Shown: positions 1-9,887 of the stretch, one piece after another
Position numbering within the stretch: position 1 is the first letter of the stretch
Layout: each line of letters starts with the position of its first letter
Assembly (NCBI RefSeq): GCF_001644025.1
Contig: NZ_LUUK01000002.1
Location: 1 to 46,603 of the forward strand
Length of the DNA: 46,603 nt
Origin: Methylomonas koyamae
GTDB taxonomy: Bacteria; Pseudomonadota; Gammaproteobacteria; Methylococcales; Methylomonadaceae
Direction: 5' to 3'
Notes under the pieces: generated by a model
The model's input: the letters and a program-made list of their open reading frames with translations, nothing else
Database searches by the model: none
What the model was told of the DNA's origin: nothing
Program-made: the position numbers and the translations under genes

Positions 1-60
1 GTTCCCTTCGGCTCCGCTCAGGGAACGCGCGGTGTGCCGTAGAACGCACGCTGTACCGGA

Positions 61-389
61 GAACCTGTCGTTCGTTCCCTGAGCGGAACCCAAGGGAATT
101 TAAAACTCGAAGGCGAAATCCATCCAGGGAACTCACCGCTGTACCGCAGAACGTGTCGCTCGGTCCCTTAGCGGAACCCAAGGGAATTTAAAACTCGAAG
201 GCGAAATCCATCTAGGGAATTCACCGCTGCGCCGGAGAACCTGTCGTTCGTTCCCTGAGCGGAGCCGAAGGGAATTTAAAATTCACAGGCGAAATCCATT
301 CAGGGAACTCACCGCTGTACCGCAGAACGTGTCGTTCGCTCGCTGAGCGGAGCCCAAGGGAATTTAAAACTCGAAGGCGAAATCCATCG
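61..389. repeat. 88-bp tandem repeat array (about 3.7 copies)
   Basis: A block containing AAGGGAATTTAAAA recurs with exact 88-bp spacing (the base before AAGGGAATT is at 91, 179, 267 and 355). Each unit carries a potential hairpin made of TCCCTGAGCGGA and AAGGGA arms. Bases 1-60 hold a degenerate related piece with a clean TTCCCT/AGGGAA stem. There are no unique spacers, so this is not a CRISPR array. No coding frame is supported. Confidence 0.85.
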
Positions 390-452
390 CTTCGCGCTCA
401 TTGAATCCCGAGACAATACAGGGGCGTCGCCATTCCGGACGGCTCATTCGAC

Positions 453-1655
453 TCAAATCCGCCGCGCCAGAATCTCCCCAATCTCTTCGTCGGTCAATAC
501 GATGGGATTGGTCTGCATGCTGCTGCCGCGCGCGTTGGCGACGATCAGCGGGAAGTCGGCTTCGGCGATGCCGTAGGCGCCGAGGCGATCCAATTGCAAG
601 GAGTCGCTCCAGTCGGCCAGCAGCGCGATCAATGCGTCGCGGGCTTGTTGGTCGTCCAGCGCATCGTCGCCGGCCAATAGCCGACCGACTTGGGCATACT
701 TAAGCAAGGCCGGATTGGCCGGTTCGCGGGCTTGCAGCGCGCGGATGTTGACCTCGGTCGCGGCGGCGACCAACGTGCCGCACACAACGCCGTGCGGGAT
801 CGGGAAGAAAGCGCCCAGCGGCGACGCCAAGCCGTGTACCGAACCCAGGCCGACTTGCGCCAAGGTAATGCCGGACAACAGCGCCGCATAGGCCATTGCC
901 GCGCGGCCGTCGCCGGCGTCCGGTTCCACGCCGCGCCAGGCCGCGAAGAATCCGGACTTGACCGCTTGCATGCCGCTCCAGGCCAGCGCGTCGGTGAACG
1001 GATTGGCCTTGGCCGACACGTAGGATTCCAGCAATTGGGTCAACGCGTCCATGCCGTCGGCGGCGATCAATGCCGGCGAGCAGGTAGCCAGCAAGTCCGG
1101 ATCGAGGATGGCGTATTCCGGCACCAGACATTCGTCGCGAAACGATTTTTTGAAGCCGTCCGGGCCTTGCACGCTGAGCACTGCGTTTTTGGTGGCTTCG
1201 CTGCCGGTGCCGGCGGTGGTCGGTACGGCAATGAACGGCGTGCTGGGACCGCGATAGGTTTGGTTACGGCCGACGCCTTCCAGATAATCCATCACCGAAT
1301 CGCCGCTGGGCAGCAGGCCGGCGATGGCCTTGGCGGCGTCGAGCACACTACCGCCGCCGATCGCGACCACGACTTCGATGTTCTGCTCGCGAAATCGGCT
1401 CACCGTGTCGTCGATCAATTGCGGCGAGGGTTCGCCGGACACCGTGCAATGTTGCCATGCCACACCTTGCCCGGCCAACGCGTCGACAAAGCTTTGCCAG
1501 CCCGGCGTGCCGCAAAACGACTGCTTGCCGGTGACCAGCAAGGCTTTGCGGCCGTATCCGGCGATCAAGGCCGGCGCTTCGTTCAGGCGGCCACGACCGA
1601 ACAAGATGCGCGGCAATCGGGCAATGTAAAACGGCTTGAAAGTCTGCATGCTCAC
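453..1655 (-). CDS. iron-type alcohol dehydrogenase family protein
   Basis: A 400-residue group III (Fe-type) dehydrogenase, expected to use NAD(P)H on an alcohol or aldehyde in the cytoplasm; the substrate cannot be told. The nucleotide-binding GGGS motif is at residues 100-103 and the helical metal-binding half follows. Of the classical ligands (Asp, three His in FucO), D203, H274 and H288 are visible, but the second ligand position in the DALTH-type motif is Gln207. The start is GTG at 1655, whose GTGA overlaps the stop of the monooxygenase gene upstream, so the two are probably translationally coupled. An ATG lies two codons further in. Family assignment is secure; the Gln may mark a subfamily or a changed metal. 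Confidence 0.93.
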   Translation of the reverse strand: MSMQTFKPFYIARLPRILFGRGRLNEAPALIAGYGRKALLVTGKQSFCGTPGWQSFVDALAGQGVAWQHCTVSGEPSPQLIDDTVSRFREQNIEVVVAIGGGSVLDAAKAIAGLLPSGDSVMDYLEGVGRNQTYRGPSTPFIAVPTTAGTGSEATKNAVLSVQGPDGFKKSFRDECLVPEYAILDPDLLATCSPALIAADGMDALTQLLESYVSAKANPFTDALAWSGMQAVKSGFFAAWRGVEPDAGDGRAAMAYAALLSGITLAQVGLGSVHGLASPLGAFFPIPHGVVCGTLVAAATEVNIRALQAREPANPALLKYAQVGRLLAGDDALDDQQARDALIALLADWSDSLQLDRLGAYGIAEADFPLIVANARGSSMQTNPIVLTDEEIGEILARRI

Positions 1656-1948
1656 GTCTCCGGAAACAAGGCTTTATACGGCACGCCCCGGCGCGGTTCG
1701 GCCATCCAGTCTGCGACCGTGTCGCGCCAGACCAGGTAATGTTCGGTCTGCTTGTGCGCGGCCGCGTCTTCGGCTGAGGCATAGACTTCGTACAAGATAA
1801 ATTGGCTGGGGTCGTCCGGCGTTTGCAGGACGTCGAAACGGCGGTTGCCGGCCTCTTGCACCGAGGCCAAGTGGTTTAAACGGGTGGCGGCGATGAATTC
1901 GTCGACATGTTCGGGTTTGACGTGGACGTGAACGAGGGTAACGTGCAT
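1652..1948 (-). CDS. antibiotic biosynthesis monooxygenase (ABM) domain protein
   Basis: A 98-residue single-domain ferredoxin-like protein of the ABM/YgiN/LsrG superfamily. Typical features are the start HVTLVHVHVKPEHVDEF, the central FILYEVYAS strand and the HYLVW segment near residue 70. Members act as cofactor-free quinol monooxygenases or isomerases, usually as dimers. It overlaps the dehydrogenase start by 4 nt, so the two are one transcription unit and may act on the same small molecule. Substrate unknown. Confidence 0.9.
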   Translation of the reverse strand: MHVTLVHVHVKPEHVDEFIAATRLNHLASVQEAGNRRFDVLQTPDDPSQFILYEVYASAEDAAAHKQTEHYLVWRDTVADWMAEPRRGVPYKALFPET

Positions 1949-2074
1949 GGTAACGAGCCATTGAGTGGAATCAGCCGCTTAGCATAGGCGAAAACCGGCG
2001 GCGATGGCAAAGAGAGCGGTCTGTTCACTGGATAAGCTTTAAGCCGGGCCAATCTCGTTTTGGCGCCCGTAGAA

Positions 2075-2264
2075 GTACAAACCTAGGTTTGTACTCCGTG
2101 GCTTGGCGGTCTGGCGTTATCGCCAACGCGGGGGAGCAATGCTTGAAGACAACGAAACCGGGTAGCATCTAAGCCGCGCCAAAGGCCGATTCACCGATGA
2201 TTGGAATACAAACCTAGGTTTGTACTCCGCGACGTGGCGGGTTGGCATGCAAACCTCGGTTTGT
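2075..2264. repeat. three copies of a 20-bp palindrome
   Basis: A perfect palindrome with half-site GTACAAACCT occurs at 2075-2094. A near-perfect second copy is at 2206-2225 and a degenerate third copy (central CTCG instead of CTAG) lies near 2248-2264. Each is followed by TACTCcG and a GGCGG tract, so the repeated unit is longer than the palindrome. They fill the 327-bp gap between the ABM gene and the PPOX gene. They could be a dispersed repeat family or operator-like sites; nothing else is seen in this gap. Confidence 0.7.
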
Positions 2265-2275
2265 ACTCGGCGATT

Positions 2276-2827
2276 TCAACCGCTTTTTTCGACGATATAG
2301 GTCGGCAGGCCGTCGATGCTGAGCTGGTTTTTGTCGTGCCAATAACGACGGATGCCGGCCTCGCCTTGATCAGCGGCCCAATCGGACAACTGTTCGCGTT
2401 CGCCGGCGTAATCGAAAAACGGCACCGCCATGCCGCAGGAAGTCTGCACCAGATCGACGTCGAGGTCGAAGATTTGCCGGGCGCCGGGTAGCGGCCGGAA
2501 TTTGCCGAACAAGTCCGGCCAGTCGGCATCGCCCGGATGCACGACGCGGGCGTTGCCGTACAAGCGCAAGATCAACGGCGCGCCGACGAAGGCGCAAAAC
2601 ATGATCGTCATCCGCGGGGCGATTCGCACGTGGGCGGCGGTTTCGTTGCCGCTGCCGGTGACGTTGAGCCAGGCCACCCGCGCCGGCCTCAGCACCTTGA
2701 ACGAGTCCATGCCCTTGGGCGAAAGATTGACCCGGCTGTCGGCCGTGGCGGTACCGACGAAAAACAGCTTTTGTTCGCGGATGAATTGAATGTGTTTATC
2801 GGACAATTCGGTGTAACGCTTTCCCAT
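2276..2827 (-). CDS. pyridoxamine 5'-phosphate oxidase family protein
   Basis: A 183-residue flavin-binding split-barrel protein. The N-terminal segment KHIQFIREQKLFFVGTA, followed by VNLSPKG, is the usual start of the PPOX-like barrel; R-x-x-Y type strands follow (LILRLYGNARVV). Such proteins bind FMN, F420 or heme, and many are uncharacterised. The C-terminal third, ending in DGLPTYIVEKSG, is typical of one conserved bacterial group. It stands alone, 449 nt from the ABM gene's start. Exact reaction unknown. Confidence 0.85.
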   Translation of the reverse strand: MGKRYTELSDKHIQFIREQKLFFVGTATADSRVNLSPKGMDSFKVLRPARVAWLNVTGSGNETAAHVRIAPRMTIMFCAFVGAPLILRLYGNARVVHPGDADWPDLFGKFRPLPGARQIFDLDVDLVQTSCGMAVPFFDYAGEREQLSDWAADQGEAGIRRYWHDKNQLSIDGLPTYIVEKSG

Positions 2828-2976
2828 CGCTTGCTCTCTATTGGCTGGTTCCAGAAATGACCGAGGCGCTATGCAACCCCGGCCGCCTTGCCCGCGCCGG
2901 CTTCCCGGCGAGTTGACGAACTCCTCTAAGCTCGGCGTTCGCGGCTTGCTTCGGCATTGGATCGATCGCTAATCGT

Positions 2977-4396
<1,420 letters not shown>

Positions 4397-4418
4397 TGTC
4401 TTTGCCGGCTAGATAAAC

Positions 4419-4490
4419 GATGAGACTGGAGCCGGATGCTCCTCCCGGCCGCGCGCGGCTGGTTGTGTTTGGAGGATGCCGGTCTCGATA
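4419..4490. other. long imperfect inverted repeat between pycB and tsaC
   Basis: Arms GAGAC...GCCGGATGCTCCTCC and GGAGGATGCCGGTCTC face each other, with a GC-rich inner stem (CGGCCGCG/CGCGGCTG) between. It lies in the 134-nt gap between pycB (ends 4531) and the TTG start of tsaC. It has no convincing T-tract, so it may be a structured leader of tsaC, a processing site or a repeat rather than a standard terminator. Confidence 0.5.
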
Positions 4491-4530
4491 GCAAACGGCC
4501 TATTTTACCTTCCGAGCCGGCGGTTGGGTG

Positions 4531-6354
4531 TTAAATTATTTCGATCAACACCTCGTCCGGATTCACCGCATCACCCTTGGCAACGAAAATCGCCTTGACG
4601 GTGCCGGCCAGCGGGGCGGTGATTTCGGTCTCCATTTTCATCGCTTCGGTCACCAGCAAGGCCTGGCCGGCCATGACTTTTTGGCCTTCGCGGATCAATA
4701 CGTCGATGATGTTGCAAGGCATGCTGGTGACCACGTCGCCTGGCGCGGCCGGCCGGCGCCGCTTGCTGGCGATCGCGCTTTTCACCGCACCCTGGGCGCC
4801 GCCATCCAGCACGATTTCGTCCAGGGTTTCGATGACGATTTCTTCCGGCATGCCGTCCACGGTGAAGTAAAAATGCCGCAGGCTCTGGTTTTTGGGGCCG
4901 GCGCCGGTGACTTTGACGTGATAGGACTCGCCGTGTAGCGCGACGTTGAATTCGGTCGGCGCTTTCTTGTTGTCCACAGCCTCCGGCGGGGCCTCCAGTT
5001 CCAGAGGTTCCGGGACCAAATTGCCGGTCGAACGCAATTCCAAAAATTGCTTGCCGATTTCCGGAAACATCGCGTAACTGAGTACGTCTTCGTCGTTCAA
5101 GGCCAGATGGCCGATCTCGCCGCGCAGATGCAAAAACTCCGGCTTCAACAGATCGGCCGGCCGGCAGTCGATCGGCTCTTCCTTACCAACCGCTTTCTTC
5201 AGCAGTTCCGGATCGACCGGCGCCGGCGCCTTGCCGTAACCGCCGTGCAGGTAGCGTTTGACCTCGTTGCTGATGGTCTCGTAGCGCTTGCCGGTCAACA
5301 CGTTCAAGACCGCCTGGGTGCCGACGATTTGCGAAGTCGGCGTCACCAGCGGCGGATAGCCAAGGTCCTTGCGCACCGCCGGAATCTCCCGGTACACCTC
5401 GCCGATTCGGTCCAGCGCGTTGCGTTCCTTCAGTTGATTGGCTAGGTTCGAAATCATCCCGCCCGGCACCTGAAAAATGTGAACGCGGGTGTCGATGCCG
5501 GTGAATTCGCTTTCGTAGCGCCGGTATTTCTTGCGTACTTCGGCGAAGTATTGGTTAACCGCCTGTAGTTTGTCCAAATCCAGGCCGGTGTCGTATTCGC
5601 TACCCCGCAACGCGGTGACCAGGCTTTCGGTCGGCGGATGGCTGGTGCCGCCGGCCCAGGACGACAATGCGGTATCCACGTGCTCGCAGCCGGCTTCGAT
5701 GGCCTTGAGTTGGCACATTTCGGCCAATCCGGCCGTGGCGTGACCATGCAGATGCAGCGGCAGATCGACCGCATCTTTCAAGGCCTTGACCAATGCCTCG
5801 GCGCGGTAGGGGGTCAACAGGCCGGCCATGTCCTTGATCGCGATCGAGTCGCAGCCGAGATCGGCCAAGCCCTTGCCCAGCGCGATGAAACTGGCGATAT
5901 CGTGGACCGGGCTGGTGGTGTAGCAAATCGTGCCCTGGGCATGCTTGCCGGCGGTCTTGGCGGCCGCGACGGCGGTTTCCAGATTGCGGATGTCGTTCAG
6001 CGCATCGAAAACCCGGAATACGTCTATGCCGTTTTGGGCAGCGGTTTCGACGAATTTACGCACCACGTCGTCGGAATAATGCCGGTAACCGAGCAAGTTC
6101 TGGCCGCGCAGCAGCATTTGTAAACGCGTATTGGGCAGCGCGGTTTTCAGTTTGGCGAGACGTTCCCACGGATCTTCCTTCAGAAAACGCAAACAAGCGT
6201 CGAAGGTCGCGCCGCCCCAGCATTCCAGCGACCAATAGCCGATGTCGTCCAGCAGCGCGCAGGCCGGCAACATGTCTTCGGTACGCAAGCGGGTGGCGAT
6301 CAGCGATTGATGAGCGTCGCGCAAAATCACGTCGGTAACATAGACTTTTTTCAT
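4531..6354 (-). CDS. pycB: pyruvate carboxylase subunit B (carboxyltransferase and biotin carrier)
   Basis: A 607-residue protein. Residues 1 to about 270 are the HMGL-like/PYC carboxyltransferase barrel (LRDAHQSLIATRLRT near the start, metal-site HLHGH), then the PYC_OADA conserved domain. A lipoyl/biotinyl domain at the C-terminus carries EAMKME, with Lys573 as the biotinylated residue. It moves CO2 from carboxybiotin to pyruvate, forming oxaloacetate. It is paired with the biotin carboxylase gene 15 nt upstream. The same architecture occurs in OadA of the sodium-pumping oxaloacetate decarboxylase, but no beta or gamma membrane subunit is nearby, so the anaplerotic two-subunit carboxylase is favoured. 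Confidence 0.9.
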   Translation of the reverse strand: MKKVYVTDVILRDAHQSLIATRLRTEDMLPACALLDDIGYWSLECWGGATFDACLRFLKEDPWERLAKLKTALPNTRLQMLLRGQNLLGYRHYSDDVVRKFVETAAQNGIDVFRVFDALNDIRNLETAVAAAKTAGKHAQGTICYTTSPVHDIASFIALGKGLADLGCDSIAIKDMAGLLTPYRAEALVKALKDAVDLPLHLHGHATAGLAEMCQLKAIEAGCEHVDTALSSWAGGTSHPPTESLVTALRGSEYDTGLDLDKLQAVNQYFAEVRKKYRRYESEFTGIDTRVHIFQVPGGMISNLANQLKERNALDRIGEVYREIPAVRKDLGYPPLVTPTSQIVGTQAVLNVLTGKRYETISNEVKRYLHGGYGKAPAPVDPELLKKAVGKEEPIDCRPADLLKPEFLHLRGEIGHLALNDEDVLSYAMFPEIGKQFLELRSTGNLVPEPLELEAPPEAVDNKKAPTEFNVALHGESYHVKVTGAGPKNQSLRHFYFTVDGMPEEIVIETLDEIVLDGGAQGAVKSAIASKRRRPAAPGDVVTSMPCNIIDVLIREGQKVMAGQALLVTEAMKMETEITAPLAGTVKAIFVAKGDAVNPDEVLIEII

Positions 6355-6369
6355 CGCTAGCTCCTCGGC

Positions 6370-7788
6370 TTACAAGCCGGTGTGGGACGCAACCACCGCC
6401 GCCAGCACGCTGGCGAGAATTTCCGGGCGGGGTTTGTTGGAGTAGTTGACCAATTCCGGATGCGCCTCGACGAAACCGGTATTGAAGCGGCCGCGCCGAA
6501 AATCCGGATGACGCAGGATTTCCAGGTAATAAGGGATCGTGGTCTTGATGCCGAACAAACCCATGTCGCGCAACGCCCGTTCGCCGCGATTGAGCGCGTC
6601 TTCCCAGGTCATGGCACTGACGATGACCTTGGCCAGCATCGAATCGAAAAACGGCGGCACTTCGTAACCGGTATAAATCGCGGTGTCGGTACGCACGCCC
6701 GGCCCGCCCGGCGCATAGTAGCGGGAAATATGGCCGAAGCTGGGCAGAAAGCTGTTCTGCGGGTCTTCGGCGTTCACCCGAAATTGAATCGCATAGCCGC
6801 GCCGAACGATTTCCTCCTGGCGAAAGCGCAACGGCAAACCGGCGGCGACGCGAATCTGCTCTTCGACGATATCGACGCCGGTGATGGTCTCGGTGATGGT
6901 GTGTTCGACCTGGACGCGGGTATTCATTTCCATGAAGTAGAAGCGGCCGTCGCGATCCAGCAAAAATTCGACGGTGCCGGCGTTGGTATAGCCGACCGCC
7001 TTGGCCGCCATCACCGCCAGACCGCCCAGATACTGGCGCTGGGCTTCGTCGAGTTGCGGCGACGGGGCGATTTCGATCAGCTTCTGGTTGCGGCGCTGAA
7101 TCGAGCAATCGCGCTCGTAGAGATGGATGGTATTGCCGAATTGGTCGGCCAGGACTTGCACCTCGATATGCAGCGGATCGACGATGCATTTTTCCAAAAA
7201 CACTTCGGCGCTGCCGAAGGCCTTGCCGGCTTCGGAAATCACCCGCGGATACTGCTGACGCAGTTCGTCGGCATGGTCACAGCGGCGGATGCCGCGCCCG
7301 CCGCCGCCGGAAGTGGCTTTCAGCATCACCGGATAACCGATCGCGTCCGCCACTTGCAGCGCCTGTTCCACATCGGCCACGTTGCCGTCGCTGCCGGGCG
7401 TGACCGGCAGGCCGGCGGCCCGCATCTCCGCGCGAGCTTCGGTCTTGTCGCCCATCTTGCGGATCACTTCGGCGGACGGGCCGATGAAGACCAGGCCGCG
7501 TTCCTGGCAGGCGGTCGCGAACAGCGCGTTTTCCGACAGAAATCCGTAGCCGGGATGGATGGCATCGCAACCGGTGCGTAGCGCCAGATCGACCAAACCG
7601 TAGATATTGAGATAGCCGGCGACCGGCTCGCTGCCGATGCAATACGACTCGTCGGCCTTCTTGACGTGCAATGCAAACCGGTCGGCCTCGGTATAGACCG
7701 CCGCCGAGCGGATACCCATTTCGGCGCAGGCGCGAATGATCCGCACCGCGATTTCGCCGCGATTGGCGATCAGGATTTTGCGTAGCAT
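6370..7788 (-). CDS. pycA: pyruvate carboxylase subunit A (biotin carboxylase)
   Basis: A 472-residue ATP-grasp enzyme that carboxylates the biotin carried by the neighbouring B subunit, using ATP and bicarbonate. The N-terminal RKILIANRGEIAVRIIRA, the glycine-rich ATP loop GGGGRGIR (near residue 165) and the catalytic EMNTRVQVEHT are all present. Its length fits a stand-alone biotin carboxylase. It is the first gene of the pair. It could be mistaken for AccC, but the pycB neighbour settles the call. The ATG at 7788 is clear. Confidence 0.93.
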   Translation of the reverse strand: MLRKILIANRGEIAVRIIRACAEMGIRSAAVYTEADRFALHVKKADESYCIGSEPVAGYLNIYGLVDLALRTGCDAIHPGYGFLSENALFATACQERGLVFIGPSAEVIRKMGDKTEARAEMRAAGLPVTPGSDGNVADVEQALQVADAIGYPVMLKATSGGGGRGIRRCDHADELRQQYPRVISEAGKAFGSAEVFLEKCIVDPLHIEVQVLADQFGNTIHLYERDCSIQRRNQKLIEIAPSPQLDEAQRQYLGGLAVMAAKAVGYTNAGTVEFLLDRDGRFYFMEMNTRVQVEHTITETITGVDIVEEQIRVAAGLPLRFRQEEIVRRGYAIQFRVNAEDPQNSFLPSFGHISRYYAPGGPGVRTDTAIYTGYEVPPFFDSMLAKVIVSAMTWEDALNRGERALRDMGLFGIKTTIPYYLEILRHPDFRRGRFNTGFVEAHPELVNYSNKPRPEILASVLAAVVASHTGL

Positions 7789-8192
7789 GGCGGGAGTCCT
7801 TGAGTTGGCGACCTGCCGGCTACTGTAGCAAGTTGCGCCGATCTTTCAACCGTATTTCCCTGAGGGATTTCCCTGAGATTCGGGACGTGGCGGGGCGGAC
7901 CTTCGCGGCGATCAATGTCGGCGCCGACCGAATTGTTGTATGTGCAACAAGTGCCAGGCAATATTTGTCGGCAATCCAGCATTCGTCACGGCGATTCCTG
8001 GAACCAGTTCGCCGGAAGCCACGGTAAGCCTGAAAAAAATGGGCCATCGAGACTGGCATCTGGCGTGTTAGTTGCTAAACTACTGATCGGGATGGCGGTC
8101 GCCTGAGTCCGGCTTGTTGAAGCGGCCGATCGCGCGGGTTCGAAGGGGAAACACACGAGCCATCGGTTTTGGAATATTGATAGGGAGTTTAT
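7789..8192. other. intergenic region upstream of pycA and the 147-aa gene
   Basis: This 404-bp gap between divergent genes should hold the promoters of both. The only distinct element is an inverted repeat, TTGTTG-6 nt-CAACAA, at about 7933-7950, which could be an operator or a small hairpin. AGGGAG lies 6 nt before the ATG at 8193. No coding frame is convincing. Confidence 0.5.
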
Positions 8193-8636
8193 ATGGAGAG
8201 CATCACGCGGTTTTCGACTGTTATTTTGTTAGTCTGTCCATTATGGGCGGACGCGGGTTTAGCGGCCAATCTCACGCCGGCCAACGGTAACGAGAGCATC
8301 GGTTTAGGCGGCGCCGCGCTTGCCGCCGACGCCGCGCCGCTTAGCGTCGGCGCCGCTCGGGATTTAGCGGAAGCGGTTTTCGAACAAGTTCGATTCGAAG
8401 CCGAGCAAACCTTGGGCGGCGCGATCACGGCAATCGGTAGCGTCAGTACTAGCAGTATCGACATCGACTTTCCCCTGTTACTGAATAGCGTGTTTCAACC
8501 CATCGTCGACGAGACCCGATCTATCGATCTAAAAGGCGCGTTGCCGTCGGCCGCCTGGCTGTTTCTAAGCGGCATGCTGACTTTACTGGGCTTACAAAAA
8601 CGGGCGGCCGTCGGCAAGCGATTAGCGCGAGCTTGA
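8193..8636 (+). CDS. secreted protein with PEP-CTERM-like (LPSAAWLF) anchor
   Basis: A 147-residue protein with an N-terminal signal peptide (hydrophobic 8-24, AGLAA cleavage region). It has a small Ala/Gly/Ser-rich middle and a C-terminal sorting signal: LPSAAWLFLSGMLTLLG followed by the basic tail QKRAAVGKR. This matches the exosortase-recognised variant common in methanotrophs, where the family PEP motif reads VPLPAA. It is expected to be processed by an exosortase outside this window and sent to the cell surface. The ribosome binding site AGGGAG precedes ATG 8193. Function unknown. Confidence 0.75.
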   Translation: MESITRFSTVILLVCPLWADAGLAANLTPANGNESIGLGGAALAADAAPLSVGAARDLAEAVFEQVRFEAEQTLGGAITAIGSVSTSSIDIDFPLLLNSVFQPIVDETRSIDLKGALPSAAWLFLSGMLTLLGLQKRAAVGKRLARA

Positions 8637-8762
8637 ATGGATAGCCGGACTTAAGGACTGGCGGCGCCGGCGCTGGCAAAGCCGCCGGGCTTCTACTATG
8701 ATTGCCGGGTAGCGCGCGAGCCTTGGGCCGCCGCGTTTTCCGTCCAGTTTTAGAGAATCTCC

Positions 8763-9851
8763 ATGTCCAAGCCCGATCAGGCAGACAATTTCAGCTATTC
8801 ATTCATCGGTCCGGCCGATATTCCGGACTGCATTCAGGTGGTATTGAACAGTTTTACCGAGTTTCAGCAAACGCCGGAATGCGTCGGCGATTGGTTGGAG
8901 CGCCGAATTCTCAACAACCCGTGGCAGGCCGCTTTTCCAGGCATCGGCGTCGGCGTCCGGGACCAGGGCAAACTGATCGGGTTTCGGGCCATCTTCGCCC
9001 AGCCGTGGTGGCTGGACGGCCAATCGACCGTTATCGCCTTCGCCGCCAACACCAGTGTCGATTCGACCTATCGCGGTCGCGGTATAGGGACCGAGCTGAT
9101 CGATCAATGCCGACATTTCGCGGCTATGACCAGCAGTACCTCGGCCGGCGTCGTTACCCAAAAAGCTTACCGGAAACTCGGGTACGCGGCGATCGGCGGC
9201 GACAGCAACGATTTTTTCCGCTTGCGGAGCAGCTTCAAGGCCTCGTGGCAAAAACGGGTCGGCACTTCGGCCGGCCGAATCATCGGCTCGCTGTTCGATT
9301 TGAGTCTGTTGCTTCGCGATGCCAAACTGCGCCGCGCCGGCTTCAATCTGACCGAGGAAACCCGTTGCGGCGACGAGTACGACGTATTGTGGAACCAGGC
9401 ACGCGGCGGCTATGTCTCCTGTCTGGAAAGAAGCAGCCGGTATTTGAATTGGCGTATATTCGATTTTCCGACTTGTCCGTTGAAACTAATGGGTTTGCGC
9501 GACGCTAGCGGGCGATTGAGAGCTTACGCCGTCTGGCACCGGCAAGCCTTCGGCGACGGGATCGACATGGCGGTGTTGCGCGATGTGTTTTACCGGCTCG
9601 ACGACAGCGAAGCCCTGCCGGCCTTGCTGTATCGCCTATATGCCTACTGGCGGGAAATCGGTATGACCTGGATCAACCTGGAGGTCGCGGCGCCCTGGCT
9701 GACGTCGGTGTTTCGCGACCTGGGTTACGAGGCCCTGCCGTCGCAGGGCAATCGTTACCATGTTTTTAGCGAGCCGCCGTTACCCGCCGCCGTAACGGAA
9801 GCTTGGTATCGTAGCGGACTCGACGGCGACTATTTCGACAATCCTTTGTAG
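8763..9851 (+). CDS. GNAT-family acyltransferase, two-domain
   Basis: A 362-residue protein. The N-terminal GNAT domain (about 12-160) has the acetyl-CoA loop in VDSTYRGRGIGTELI (V-x-x-x-x-R-G-x-G-I/A). The C-terminal part of about 190 residues is less familiar, with aromatic-rich segments (SRYLNWRIFDFPTCP) like those in GNAT proteins of exopolysaccharide loci. It probably transfers an acyl group to a small molecule or sugar. It is followed after 36 nt by a glycosyltransferase on the same strand, so a joint role in surface glycan modification is inferred, not shown. Confidence 0.8.
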   Translation: MSKPDQADNFSYSFIGPADIPDCIQVVLNSFTEFQQTPECVGDWLERRILNNPWQAAFPGIGVGVRDQGKLIGFRAIFAQPWWLDGQSTVIAFAANTSVDSTYRGRGIGTELIDQCRHFAAMTSSTSAGVVTQKAYRKLGYAAIGGDSNDFFRLRSSFKASWQKRVGTSAGRIIGSLFDLSLLLRDAKLRRAGFNLTEETRCGDEYDVLWNQARGGYVSCLERSSRYLNWRIFDFPTCPLKLMGLRDASGRLRAYAVWHRQAFGDGIDMAVLRDVFYRLDDSEALPALLYRLYAYWREIGMTWINLEVAAPWLTSVFRDLGYEALPSQGNRYHVFSEPPLPAAVTEAWYRSGLDGDYFDNPL

Positions 9852-9887
9852 CGGCGGAGTCGCTCCGATCAACCCCAAAAGGTAAGT

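Noticed and set aside
61..389. CRISPR array
   Set aside because: Whole 88-bp units repeat with no unique spacers and no cas genes nearby.
4531..7788. Sodium-pumping oxaloacetate decarboxylase
   Set aside because: The alpha-like subunit is present but beta and gamma membrane subunits are absent and a biotin carboxylase is paired with it.
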